Source of the DNA: Gillisella vitis
GTDB taxonomy: Bacteria > Pseudomonadota > Alphaproteobacteria > Rhizobiales > Rhizobiaceae
Direction of reading: 5' to 3'
Assembly (NCBI GenBank): GCA_009744235.1
Contig: WPHV01000008.1
Location: forward strand, 62,001 to 126,000
DNA length: 64,000 nt
Shown here: piece by piece, positions 9,723 to 17,697 of the stretch
Layout: every line of letters begins with the position of its first letter
How positions within the stretch are numbered: position 1 is the stretch's first letter
The notes under the pieces: model-generated
Told to the model about the DNA's origin: nothing
What the model saw: the letters and a program-made list of their open reading frames with translations, nothing else
Databases searched by the model: none
Program-made: the position numbers and the translations under genes

Positions 9723-10565
9723 TTACGCCTTCAAACCGGGCTGGGCCGCCGCCACGAAAGCTTTGACCCGTTCGATATCGACCGGATTCCACCAGACATC
9801 GCCATGTTTGAGTGATGAAGCGACGATAACCCCGTTGGTGCGTTTCAGGATCTCGACGATATTGTCCTTGGAAACACCCGAACCAACCAAAAGAGGCAGA
9901 TGCGTCGCCGCTCCGATCTCTTCAATCTCCTCCATGGTCGCGGAATTGCCGGTGCGCTGGCCGGTGGCAATCACCGCATCGGCATCGAAAAATGCAAGGT
10001 CACGGGTCAATTCCTGAATGGTGCGGTCGGCGGTGATGGCGTGGGCGCCGTGCTTGACATGGCTATCGGCAAACACCTTGATATGTTCGGCCCGCAGCAT
10101 GGAACGGTAGCGCATGGCCTCCGCCGCCCGTCCCTCCATGAAGCCTTCATTGGCGACATAGGCATTGGCCCATTGGTTGACCCGCACGAATTTTGCCCCG
10201 CCCGCCATGGCAATGGCAAAGGCCGGAATGGGTGCATTGGCCAGGACATTGATACCCAGTGGCACGCCAACCGCACGGCAAATGCGGTCGGTCACCACAC
10301 TCATGAAGGCAGATGTTTCCGGCCCAATGTCATCCGGCTTGGAAAAGGGAATGTCGCCGTGGTTTTCAATGATCAGTCCATGCATGCCGCCTTCGATCAG
10401 GGCCTCGGCATCAAGCATGCAGGCATCGTAAATCTCTGTCATGCTCGCGCCGCGATAGCGCGGCGCACCGGGAAAGGCCGGGCAATGGATCATGCCGATC
10501 AGCGCCTTGTCGCGCCCGAAAATTTCTCGCATAGTGCTTGATGTGTTGTCGGATATATCCAGCAT
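9723..10565 (-). CDS. BtpA/SgcQ family TIM-barrel protein
   Basis: 280 aa. It matches the BtpA/SgcQ family (ALIGMIHCPAFPGAPRYRG at the N-terminus; GLIIENHGDIPF; GVPLGINVLANAP; VRVNQWANAYVANEGFMEG; GSGVSKDNIVEIL). BtpA was named for photosystem I biogenesis in cyanobacteria, but in heterotrophs the family sits in sugar or nucleoside catabolic clusters, so an aldolase- or isomerase-like barrel enzyme is more likely here. Good ribosome site (AAGGAAATGAGAA) before the ATG. It precedes the M20 amidase by 5 bp, so the two are co-transcribed. The 43-bp gap to the divergent kinase gene holds the start signals of both. Confidence 0.88.
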   Translation of the reverse strand: MLDISDNTSSTMREIFGRDKALIGMIHCPAFPGAPRYRGASMTEIYDACMLDAEALIEGGMHGLIIENHGDIPFSKPDDIGPETSAFMSVVTDRICRAVGVPLGINVLANAPIPAFAIAMAGGAKFVRVNQWANAYVANEGFMEGRAAEAMRYRSMLRAEHIKVFADSHVKHGAHAITADRTIQELTRDLAFFDADAVIATGQRTGNSATMEEIEEIGAATHLPLLVGSGVSKDNIVEILKRTNGVIVASSLKHGDVWWNPVDIERVKAFVAAAQPGLKA

Positions 10566-10608
10566 TTCTCATTTCCTTTTGAAAGCCTGCCATGCGTGTT
10601 GAAAGTCT

Positions 10609-11508
10609 GTGATGCGTGCCTGGGTAATCGGTAATGTTGCAATCGATGAAATCATGTCCGTACCGACCATGCCAGAGGCCGGCGCGTCGATTTTTGGCCA
10701 GCAGCAAAGCACGGATCTGGGTGGCAAAGGCGCCAACCAGGCGATTGTTCTGGGTCGCGCCGGTTTGGACACCACGCTGATTGCCGCTGTCGGCAACGAC
10801 CTTCGCGCCTCGATGATCCGGCAGAGCCTGTCTCTGGAGCCGATCGATACCCGCTTGATCGAGCTTGTCGATAAAGCCAGCGATATCTCGATGATCTTCA
10901 CCACGCCGGATGGCGAAAATGCCATCATCACCACAACAGACTGTGCCACCAGCCTCCGGCCCGAGCATGTTACCAGTGCCTTACAGGCGGCAAAACCCGG
11001 CGATCTGGCCATTCTCCAAGGCAATCTCACCGATGACACCACGGCTGCCCTCCTCCACGAGGCCAAACGCTGTGGTATGATCACCGCCTTTAACCCATCA
11101 CCGCTGCGGCCCGGCTTTGCCGCCCTTTGGTCGCTGATCGACATTGCCTTTTTGAACCAGGGCGAAGCCGATAAGCTGACAGGTGAAAGCGGCGAAGCCG
11201 CCACCCAATGCTTGCGTGATGCCGGTATTGGTACCGTCATCATCACCCTTGGCGGCAAGGGTGCAATCTTGGCGGATCGCACCGGCACCACCACAATCCC
11301 AGCCGTTCCATCCGTTGCTGTTGACACCACCGGGGCTGGCGACACGTTCATGGCGGTTGCGCTGGCATCCAGCAGTTTGCGCCATGTCATGCCCGATGGC
11401 CTGGCGCTGCGCCACGCAGCACAGGCCGCCAGCATCACCGTCAGTCGCCGGGGAACCCGGTCTGCGTTTCCATCACAGACCGAGTTGGCAGCTATCTTCG
11501 CCACTTGA
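10609..11508 (+). CDS. PfkB-family sugar/nucleoside kinase (ribokinase-like)
   Basis: ATP-dependent carbohydrate kinase, 299 aa from GTG 10609 or 298 aa from ATG 10612; neither has a strong ribosome site. PfkB signature 1 is seen at about residues 35-50 (LGGKGANQAIVLGRAG) and signature 2 with the catalytic Asp at VDTTGAGDTF (about 240-250). Closest in style to ribokinases. It lies on the + strand inside an otherwise minus-strand operon: divergent from the BtpA-like gene and convergent with the GATase-like gene 5 bp away. It probably phosphorylates the imported sugar or nucleoside moiety. The odd orientation implies its own promoter within about 43 bp. Confidence 0.92.
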   Translation: MMRAWVIGNVAIDEIMSVPTMPEAGASIFGQQQSTDLGGKGANQAIVLGRAGLDTTLIAAVGNDLRASMIRQSLSLEPIDTRLIELVDKASDISMIFTTPDGENAIITTTDCATSLRPEHVTSALQAAKPGDLAILQGNLTDDTTAALLHEAKRCGMITAFNPSPLRPGFAALWSLIDIAFLNQGEADKLTGESGEAATQCLRDAGIGTVIITLGGKGAILADRTGTTTIPAVPSVAVDTTGAGDTFMAVALASSSLRHVMPDGLALRHAAQAASITVSRRGTRSAFPSQTELAAIFAT

Positions 11509-11513
11509 GAACA

Positions 11514-12284
11514 TCACCGCGCTTGCGTCATCCAGCCCAGAATGTTCTTCCACAGCTTGCCATAGCCTTCCCATTCACAAAATGCAGGCGACAGCCAATG
11601 GGGACCAATGTCCGAGGTCCAGGCCACGGTGCGGCCCTTGCCAAACGTGCCGGTGACCAGCAGCGGATGGCTGCCCTGATCCTTTGGCAAACGCACAACC
11701 ACCTCAACATCATCACCGTCGCGCACCTCGACTTCGTTGACGCCGAGCAGCAGCGGCCATTCACCGGTGAGGCCAGCAACGGTTGGGTGGTCGGGCTTGA
11801 TCACATCGGCAGTTGAGCCTTCGGGGATTTCCACCCGGTCATCATAGGGCAGGCAGGTGACGGGCAGAACATCTTCCACCGGCGTGCGACGCCAGCGGGC
11901 CTTGCCGTCAATGCCCTGGAACGAGAAATAACCGCCAACCATCAGCAGGTTGCCGCCCTTTTCCACCCAGGCCTTGATCAGCTTCAGGCGGTTGGGAACG
12001 GTTTTGGAATGCAGCCACACGGCAGGCGGCAGCAGCAGGGAATTCGCCCCGATGTCGGAGAGGATAATGGCATCATAGGCATCGAGACCGGCCATCTCGA
12101 AGGGGAATTTTTCCACTGCTTCATGGGCAGGCATATAGGTCAGCTCAAATTCGCTGCCTTCCAATGCTTTCACCAGCGGCTCCGCGCCCAGATGAAAGGT
12201 GACGCTGCCGAATTGGTCAAAACCTTTGTAATGGGTGGCGGAGCTGACCCAGCTTTCACCCACGAGGAGAATTTTCTTTGTCAT
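11514..12284 (-). CDS. glutamine-amidotransferase-like protein (class I GATase fold)
   Basis: 256 aa cytoplasmic protein of the GATase1-like group of uncharacterised proteins (often annotated cytoplasmic protein or ThuA-neighbour). It starts MTKKILLVGESWVSSATHYKGFDQF, then has AIILSDIGANSLLLPP, GGNLLMVGGYFSFQG and near the C-terminus LLVTGTFGKGRTVAWTSDIGPHW. I do not see a classical nucleophile-elbow Cys in the GGYFSFQG loop, so glutaminase activity is doubtful. Good ribosome site (AAGGAAC). It follows the phosphotriesterase-like gene by 32 bp in the same operon. Role in the pathway unknown. Confidence 0.8.
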   Translation of the reverse strand: MTKKILLVGESWVSSATHYKGFDQFGSVTFHLGAEPLVKALEGSEFELTYMPAHEAVEKFPFEMAGLDAYDAIILSDIGANSLLLPPAVWLHSKTVPNRLKLIKAWVEKGGNLLMVGGYFSFQGIDGKARWRRTPVEDVLPVTCLPYDDRVEIPEGSTADVIKPDHPTVAGLTGEWPLLLGVNEVEVRDGDDVEVVVRLPKDQGSHPLLVTGTFGKGRTVAWTSDIGPHWLSPAFCEWEGYGKLWKNILGWMTQAR

Positions 12285-12314
12285 GATATGTGTTCCTTAT
12301 CTATGCAACAGGTC

Positions 12315-13382
12315 TCAGGCGGCAACCTGAAAGACCGAACGGGGATTGCCCCGCATGAGGGTGGTGAGAGCGTCAGAACTGAGGCCATGACGCTGGAGGC
12401 GCGGCAAGAAATGCCGCAAAATATAGGCATAGCCATTGCCGCCATAGCGGCTGAGCATCATCTTCAAAAACACATCATGGGAGAGCAGGATGCGGTCGAG
12501 ATGGCCCATCTCCACCAGCTTGACGATGGCGCGGGCGGCATCCTCATCACTGGGGCATTGCACCTGCTGATCGGCGTAGAAAAAATCCATGCCGATCATG
12601 TCATATTCAACGAAGGCACCCCGGCTGGCGAGTTCGCCTTGATAGGTCAGATCATCATGGGATGGGTTCATGTGGCACAGCACCGTGTGGCGCAGGTCTG
12701 CCCCTTCTTCTGCGGCAATATCCAGCACTTTGTGACCCAGCCGATACCAGCCCGGCAGATGCACCATCAGCGGCAGGCCGGTGCGTAACTGCGCCTGGGC
12801 TGCGGCCCGCAGTGACTTTTCTTCCTCAGCGGTGAAATCAGACGATACGCCAATTTCACCAATCAGGCCGATTTTGACATCGGTGCCATCGACGCCAACC
12901 AGCGCCTCGTGCACGATTTCGTCGGCAATGGCTTTCACCGTCATCTCCGCCACCTTGGCGGGGTGGGATGAGGCCAGATAATAGCCTGCGCCCATGACAA
13001 TGTTCAGCCCGGAGGCTTTGGCGATACGGCGCAGCGCCAGCGGATTGCGGCCAATGCCCTGACAGGTTGGCTCCACCACAGTCTTGCCACCCGCTTTGGC
13101 AAAATCCATCAGCTCGGTGATCGCCAAAGGTTCATCATCCAGGGTGATATTGTGCTTGTTGACGAAGGGATCCTGGCGCAATTCGCCGAGGATTTCCATG
13201 CAGACAAAGCCTTCCGCCAGATATTGCCGCTCAGGCGTTTTGGGCTGATGCCACCAACAACGGCAATCGTTGAGGATATGCTCGTGCATCAAGGTTACGC
13301 CCATCTGGTCCACTGAGATGGGGCCGGCCACCGTCATCACCTTGCCGGAGCGGATATGAGCCTCAGAGAGTTCACTGGTCAT
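12315..13382 (-). CDS. phosphotriesterase-family metal-dependent hydrolase
   Basis: 355 aa member of the amidohydrolase superfamily, phosphotriesterase-related branch. The N-terminal metal pair is in GVTLMHEHILNDC. TVVEPTCQGIGRNP, a GEIGVSS segment, MVHLPGWYR, TVLCHMNPSHDD and ILLSHDVFLKMM carry further metal ligands (His, His, Asp). Family members include lactonases and phosphotriesterases; physiological substrates are usually sugar lactones or phosphorylated lactones. It lies 3 bp downstream of the ABC permease gene, so it probably acts on the imported compound or a lactone derived from it. Ribosome site GGTGAG just upstream of ATG. Function beyond hydrolysis is inferred. Confidence 0.88.
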   Translation of the reverse strand: MTSELSEAHIRSGKVMTVAGPISVDQMGVTLMHEHILNDCRCWWHQPKTPERQYLAEGFVCMEILGELRQDPFVNKHNITLDDEPLAITELMDFAKAGGKTVVEPTCQGIGRNPLALRRIAKASGLNIVMGAGYYLASSHPAKVAEMTVKAIADEIVHEALVGVDGTDVKIGLIGEIGVSSDFTAEEEKSLRAAAQAQLRTGLPLMVHLPGWYRLGHKVLDIAAEEGADLRHTVLCHMNPSHDDLTYQGELASRGAFVEYDMIGMDFFYADQQVQCPSDEDAARAIVKLVEMGHLDRILLSHDVFLKMMLSRYGGNGYAYILRHFLPRLQRHGLSSDALTTLMRGNPRSVFQVAA

Positions 13383-13385
13383 ATC

Positions 13386-14390
13386 TCACCCCTTCTTCGC
13401 TGCGCCAAAGCGGAAGTTAGCGGAAAATATCCGGGTGTTCAGCCAGATCGCCACCAGAATGATCGCACCCGTGACAATCTGCGTGAAAAACGGCGAGATA
13501 TGCATGAGAATGAGGCCGTTGCCGATCACCGCAATGGTCATGGTGCCCAGCAGCGTTCCCAGCATCGTGCCGCGCCCGCCCGTCAGCGACGTGCCACCCA
13601 GAACCACGGCAGCGATCACCTGCAATTCAAACCCGACGGCGGCATTGGAGGAGCCGGAGCCAAGACGGGCCGCAATCAACAGGCCAGCAAGGGCGCAAGC
13701 CACCCCGGACACCAGATAGACAGAGGCGACTATCCACTTGGCTGGCATGCCCACCCGGCGCGCCGCTTCCAGATTGGAGCCGACGGCCACCACTTGACGG
13801 CCATATTTGGTGGAGGAGACCAACACAAACCCAAAGACTGTCACGGCAATGGCAATCAAGGCCGGAACGGGAAGGCTCACGAATTCGCCACGACCCAGCG
13901 TGAAAAAACCCGGCACGTCGTTGATGGGAATGGAATAACCTTGGGTGATGTAGAGCGCCACGCCGCGCAAGATCGAAAGCCCTGCCAGCGTGACGATAAA
14001 GGCCGGAATGCCCTGATAGGCAATGAACCAACCCTGGATCAGGCCAATCACGCCGCCCAGCACCAGCATGAGCAGCACGGCCAAGGGCCATGACAGGCCG
14101 GTTGCCAGCACAATGGCCACCGTTGCATTGATCAGTGCCACCAGCGAGCCAACGGAAAGATCAATACCGCCGGTAACAATCACCAGTGTCATGGCAACGG
14201 CAACAATCAGAATGGGGGCAGCTTGTCGCACAACATTGAGAATATTGCCGAGCGTCAAAAACGTATCGGTTGTGACGGAGAAGAACACCATGCAGGCAAA
14301 GAAGAAAATCGCAATCGACAGAACCTGAGCATTTTCGGTGATAAAGTCAGCGAAGGGCGAGCCTTTGGCCCGTTCAGTATAGGCGGTCAA
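13386..14390 (-). CDS. ABC transporter permease, RbsC family
   Basis: 334 aa inner-membrane permease with about ten TM segments, typical of ribose/xylose/AI-2 importers. Family segments: TGGIDLSVGSLVALINA (the hallmark loop), AVGSNLEAARRVGMP, and GGTSLTGGRGTMLGTLLGTMTIAVIGNGL. The only start consistent with the N-terminus is a TTG at 14390 overlapping the ATPase stop; the next in-frame ATG lies after the first TM helix. It pairs with the ATPase (14387-15202) and the binding protein (15199-16158), all end-overlapping, which indicates a single coupled transcript. Confidence 0.93.
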   Translation of the reverse strand: MTAYTERAKGSPFADFITENAQVLSIAIFFFACMVFFSVTTDTFLTLGNILNVVRQAAPILIVAVAMTLVIVTGGIDLSVGSLVALINATVAIVLATGLSWPLAVLLMLVLGGVIGLIQGWFIAYQGIPAFIVTLAGLSILRGVALYITQGYSIPINDVPGFFTLGRGEFVSLPVPALIAIAVTVFGFVLVSSTKYGRQVVAVGSNLEAARRVGMPAKWIVASVYLVSGVACALAGLLIAARLGSGSSNAAVGFELQVIAAVVLGGTSLTGGRGTMLGTLLGTMTIAVIGNGLILMHISPFFTQIVTGAIILVAIWLNTRIFSANFRFGAAKKG

Positions 14391-15202
14391 TGTCTTTCCC
14401 CCCCGACGATCAATTTCACCAGATCTTCAAGGTTGGTGCTGCCAATCTGGCGTTCTGCCACTTTCGTACCCTCATACATTACAGCAATGCGGTCGCAGAC
14501 GCGAAACAGGTCCTGCAAGCGATGGGTGATCAACACCACGGAAACGCCTCTGGCTTTGACCCGATTGATCAGTGCCAGCACCGCTTCCACTTCCGCGACG
14601 GCCAGCGCCGAGGTTGGCTCATCCATGATCAGCACTTTGGGATTGAACGACGCCGCACGGGCAATGGCAATCGCCTGCCGCTGGCCGCCCGACAATTTCT
14701 CGACCTTGGCGGTGAGGCGCGGAATGCGGATTTCCAGCGCATCCAGCATCTTGCGGGCTTCCACCAGCATCCGGGCGCGATCCAGAAACGGGCCTTTGGT
14801 CAATTCCCGGCCCAGAAACAGATTGCCCACCACATCAATATGGTCGCACAGGCTCAAATCCTGAAACACCATTTCGATATTGCGCGAGCGCGCCTCAGCG
14901 GGACCGGAAAACCGAACCGCCTCGCCATCCAGCGTGATGGTGCCATCATCCGGGATATAGGTGCCGGAGATCACTTTGGTGAGCGTTGATTTCCCCGCCG
15001 CATTGTCGCCAACCAGCCCTAAGCATTCGCCGGGAAACAGATCGAGATCAACGCCACGCAGCGCCTGATGCGAGCCAAAGGTTTTGCGGATACCACGAAG
15101 CGAAATCCGGGGTTCACGCGCACCGCCTTCTCCGGGTTGCCGGGGGAGATCAACTCCCCCGGCTCCAGGGACAGCGGTTGGGAGCTGTCCACCGGAAATC
15201 AT
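14387..15202 (-). CDS. ABC transporter ATP-binding protein, single-domain RbsA/FrcA type
   Basis: 271 aa cytoplasmic ATPase with Walker A GDNAAGKST, signature LSGGQRQAIAIARA, Walker B VLIMDEPTSAL and the switch His in LITHRLQD. Most RbsA proteins are about 500 aa with two ATPase domains; this one has a single domain, as in FrcA-type importers, so it probably dimerises. The first 31 codons (Gly- and Pro-rich) are not family-like and contain the hairpin at 15139-15163. No in-frame ATG or GTG lies between there and the domain, so ATG 15202, overlapping the binding-protein stop, is the best start. Confidence 0.92.
   Translation of the reverse strand: MISGGQLPTAVPGAGGVDLPRQPGEGGAREPRISLRGIRKTFGSHQALRGVDLDLFPGECLGLVGDNAAGKSTLTKVISGTYIPDDGTITLDGEAVRFSGPAEARSRNIEMVFQDLSLCDHIDVVGNLFLGRELTKGPFLDRARMLVEARKMLDALEIRIPRLTAKVEKLSGGQRQAIAIARAASFNPKVLIMDEPTSALAVAEVEAVLALINRVKARGVSVVLITHRLQDLFRVCDRIAVMYEGTKVAERQIGSTNLEDLVKLIVGGERH
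15139..15163 (-). promoter_or_regulatory. intercistronic-type stem-loop at SBP/ATPase junction
   Basis: A perfect 10-bp inverted repeat (GCCGGGGGAG, 5-nt loop, CTCCCCCGGC) lies 36-60 bp after the end of the binding-protein gene and within the unusual first codons of the ATPase gene. GC-rich stem-loops at this position commonly stabilise upstream mRNA and keep binding-protein levels above those of the membrane subunits. The repeat is seen; the role is inferred. Confidence 0.55.
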
Positions 15203-16158
15203 TTGAACACGGCCCGGTAAGGCTCAACATTGGCCTTGGTGACAATGGTAACCGGCACAGCAATGGTCTTTTCAACCTTGCCGCCGTCCGAAATGGTCTT
15301 CAGAGCTTTCACAGCCGTTTCACCCATGGCAGCAGGGTCCTGCTGGATCACTGCTGCGACATAACCGGCGTCAATGCCGGCAATGGCCTGAGCGGTCAGG
15401 TCCCAGCCGAACACTTTGATGCTGTCCTGCTTGCTCTGGCTTTGCACGGCGGCTACGGCACCCAGCAGCGCTGGCTCGCCCGTGGCATAGATTGCGGTCA
15501 TGTCAGGGTTGCCGGTGATCAGGTTTTCAGCCGCTGCCAGCGCATTGTCCTGAACGTTCTGGCCATCAACCACACCTGCCGACGTGATGCCGGAGACGCC
15601 CTTGATGGTGTCTTCAAAGCCCTTCTGGCGGATATTCTGGATGAAGGAGTTCAGCGCGCCGACAACGCCCAGCTTGGCTTTGCCACCCATGTCCTTCTTG
15701 ACGTAATCGACGAAGAATTTGCCAATATCGGCACCCGCCTTGGCGTTATCGACGCCGATCTGTGCCTTCTGGGGGCCAGCAGGCAGAATGCTGTCGATGG
15801 CGACCACCGGAATGCCTGCATCGGCGGCCTGTTTGACCGCAGGCATGATGCCGTTGACATCAATAGCGACGACGGCAATGCCGTCCACCTTCTGCTGAAT
15901 ATAGGTCTCGATGGCACTGTTTTGGGCCGCAGGGTCATTGTTGGCATTGAAGATTACCAGTTTTGCGCCAGCGGCATCAGCGGCCTTCTGAGCACCCTGA
16001 TTGATCTGGTTGAAAAACAGTGCCTGTTGATTGATCTGCACCAGCGCAAAGGTTTTTTGCGCGGCATTGGCAATTCCTGCTGTCAGGCAAAGGCCGGCGA
16101 GGGCCGTGACAGCCAAGGCTGCATTGATGGTTCTACGTGTGAAAGTCCGGGTCATCAT
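15199..16158 (-). CDS. sugar-type ABC transporter substrate-binding protein (RbsB family)
   Basis: 319 aa periplasmic binding protein. Signal peptide about residues 1-32: basic MMTRTFTRRT, hydrophobic AALAVTALAGLCLTAGIA, cleavage near ANA-AQ. Two Rossmann-like lobes of periplasmic-binding-protein type 1 follow (VQINQQALFFNQINQGAQKAADAAGAKLVIFNA; DGIAVVAIDVNG; PVVAIDSIL; VIQQDPAAMGETAVKAL). Two adjacent ATG codons; the ribosome site AGAGGATGG fits either. First gene of the importer, 34 bp downstream of the LacI gene. The ligand is probably a pentose, a nucleoside or a related polyol, given the ribokinase-like kinase nearby, but no residue pattern settles this. Confidence 0.93.
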   Translation of the reverse strand: MMTRTFTRRTINAALAVTALAGLCLTAGIANAAQKTFALVQINQQALFFNQINQGAQKAADAAGAKLVIFNANNDPAAQNSAIETYIQQKVDGIAVVAIDVNGIMPAVKQAADAGIPVVAIDSILPAGPQKAQIGVDNAKAGADIGKFFVDYVKKDMGGKAKLGVVGALNSFIQNIRQKGFEDTIKGVSGITSAGVVDGQNVQDNALAAAENLITGNPDMTAIYATGEPALLGAVAAVQSQSKQDSIKVFGWDLTAQAIAGIDAGYVAAVIQQDPAAMGETAVKALKTISDGGKVEKTIAVPVTIVTKANVEPYRAVFK

Positions 16159-16192
16159 TCCATCCTCTGGTTAGGTTTGCCCATTGCTTTTG

Positions 16193-17212
16193 TTATTTCG
16201 CAGGCGGTGCAACGGAGTTCCGCACGACGATTTCCACTGGCAGCAATTCCTCCGATGCTTTCGCAGGCTGTTGCCAATCCGTATCGAGAAGCAGCGAAAG
16301 AGCGCGGCTTCCCATTCCCCGCACCGGCTGACGGATGGCCGTCAACGGCGGGGCAAAAAGATGCAAAGGTCCAACATCATCGAAGCCGATGACCGAAATC
16401 TGCTCAGGAATGGAGATCCCTTCCGCTCGCAGCACTTCAATGACGCCGATGGCGATTTCGTCTGAACTGGCGAAAATTGCGGTCGCCTCGCGGCCTCCCT
16501 CGAGAAAACGCCGCGCTGCCTGTCTGCCAAACTCGGCGGTGTAATCGCCGCAGTAGCGCTCAATCACTGCATTCTCACCATGCTTGGCACGCATGGCGGT
16601 TTCAAAGCCTATAAAGCGGCGCTCGGTGCTGATCATCACATCCGGCCCGCCGATGTAGAGAACATGGCTATGGCCAAAACCGGCCAGATGCTGCCCAGCC
16701 AGTTCTCCGCCTTGCCGGTTGTCACAAAACAGCTTTGGCACGGTCGCATCCGGCACGTCTTCATCGACCACAACCACTTTTCCGGTGCGATTGATGATCG
16801 CCGCCAGTTCACCCTGGTCAGGGTGATTGGTGATAAAGATCAGGCCATCCACATGGTTGCGCTCCAGCAGACTGAGATATGCCATTTCGCGGCCCGGGCG
16901 GTTTAGCGTGGCATAGAGTGACAGCGCCAAACCGCGCAGATCTGCTTCCTCTTCAACGGCGGCCACCAGAGTTGCAAAGAACGGATTGGCAATATCCGGC
17001 ACCACAAGACCGATGGTGTCCGAACGGCCACGGCTGAGACGTCTTGCATGCGGATTTGGCTGATATTTGAGCGCGACAATGGCGTCTTCAATCCGCTTGC
17101 GCGTCTCGCCAGGAAGATCGAGCGAGCCATTCAGCATGCGCGACACGGTGGTCACCGACACGCCAGCGGCGGCGGCAACATCCTTTAGCCCAGTGACCCG
17201 TTCTTTGACCAT
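16193..17212 (-). CDS. LacI-family transcriptional regulator
   Basis: 339 aa. N-terminal LacI helix-turn-helix (GLKDVAAAAGVSVTTVSRMLNGS, hinge PNPHARRLSRGRSDTIGLVVPDIANPFF) and periplasmic-binding-protein-like effector domain (DGLIFITNH, AIFASSDEIAIGVIEVLRAEG, VIGFDDVG). I chose ATG 17212 over the longer frame because GGGTGG precedes it and the shorter form begins right at the HTH. The longer form would be translated through the operator pair at 17223-17247. Placement at the head of the importer operon and the two LacI-type half-palindromes just upstream of its start argue for autoregulation of the whole operon, relieved by the imported ligand or a metabolite. Confidence 0.93.
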   Translation of the reverse strand: MVKERVTGLKDVAAAAGVSVTTVSRMLNGSLDLPGETRKRIEDAIVALKYQPNPHARRLSRGRSDTIGLVVPDIANPFFATLVAAVEEEADLRGLALSLYATLNRPGREMAYLSLLERNHVDGLIFITNHPDQGELAAIINRTGKVVVVDEDVPDATVPKLFCDNRQGGELAGQHLAGFGHSHVLYIGGPDVMISTERRFIGFETAMRAKHGENAVIERYCGDYTAEFGRQAARRFLEGGREATAIFASSDEIAIGVIEVLRAEGISIPEQISVIGFDDVGPLHLFAPPLTAIRQPVRGMGSRALSLLLDTDWQQPAKASEELLPVEIVVRNSVAPPAK

Positions 17213-17220
17213 ATCCACCC

Positions 17221-17249
17221 TGTAAAGCGGTTTAGTAAAACGCTTTACA
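17221..17249. promoter_or_regulatory. double LacI-family operator
   Basis: Two adjacent LacI-type dyads of form TAAA-N-CG-N-TTTA: TAAAGCGGTTTA at 17223-17234 and TAAAACGCTTTA at 17236-17247, 13 bp centre to centre. Together they form a larger palindrome with perfect 9-bp arms TGTAAAGCG and CGCTTTACA. The central CG is typical of LacI/GalR operators. The pair starts 9 bp upstream of the regulator ATG, where binding would block transcription or initiation. Regulator identity is inferred from adjacency. Confidence 0.8.
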
Positions 17250-17471
17250 AAGTTCACATAGCCATGCGCTTTTTGTCAAGCAACCATAAGACTATTTTTT
17301 AATCGGCGGCGAATGTCGCATAAAATGTAAGCGACAAATTCTATCTATCGTTTCAATGCACACCCTTTTATGGCGGTAAAATCCGGGGTGGCGTCGACTT
17401 AATTTACAATCTGAGAAGGGTGGCGTCGCCTTAACCGAGCACAGCACGCGATCGTCGCTTCGGCGTGAATA

Positions 17472-17697
17472 TCACACTTTGATCGACAAGGCGATCTCAC
17501 GCCAGGTGCTGCTGGCGTGAGCGCGGAGTTGGCGATGATCGGCGGCGGTCAGGTGTTTTCGATGAAGATGGAAAAGATTGGCAATCTGACTGTGGGTTGA
17601 GACGAAACGCTGGCATTGCCGCGCCGACTTGAACCGCATCATGCGTCGCTCTCGTCGTCGCACGGGAGGGTGAGAATTCTCGACGTGGTTGCAAAAA
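17472..17697 (-). pseudogene. IS6-family transposase, C-terminal fragment
   Basis: The minus frame reads NHVENSHPPVRRRERRMMRFKSARQCQRFVSTHSQIANLFHL and ends at 17472, a clear C-terminus of an IS6 transposase. It is related to, but distinct from, the fragment at 1-567. It is abruptly cut at about 17690, where the left end of the second IS6 element begins, so that element appears to have landed in (or recombined with) this older copy. The 17258-17471 stretch between it and the LacI gene has no recognisable gene. Confidence 0.75.

Noticed and set aside
14986..16392. 468-codon open frame on the + strand
   Set aside because: Antisense to the ABC binding protein and LacI genes; its sequence has no family features and mirrors high-GC codon use of the real genes.
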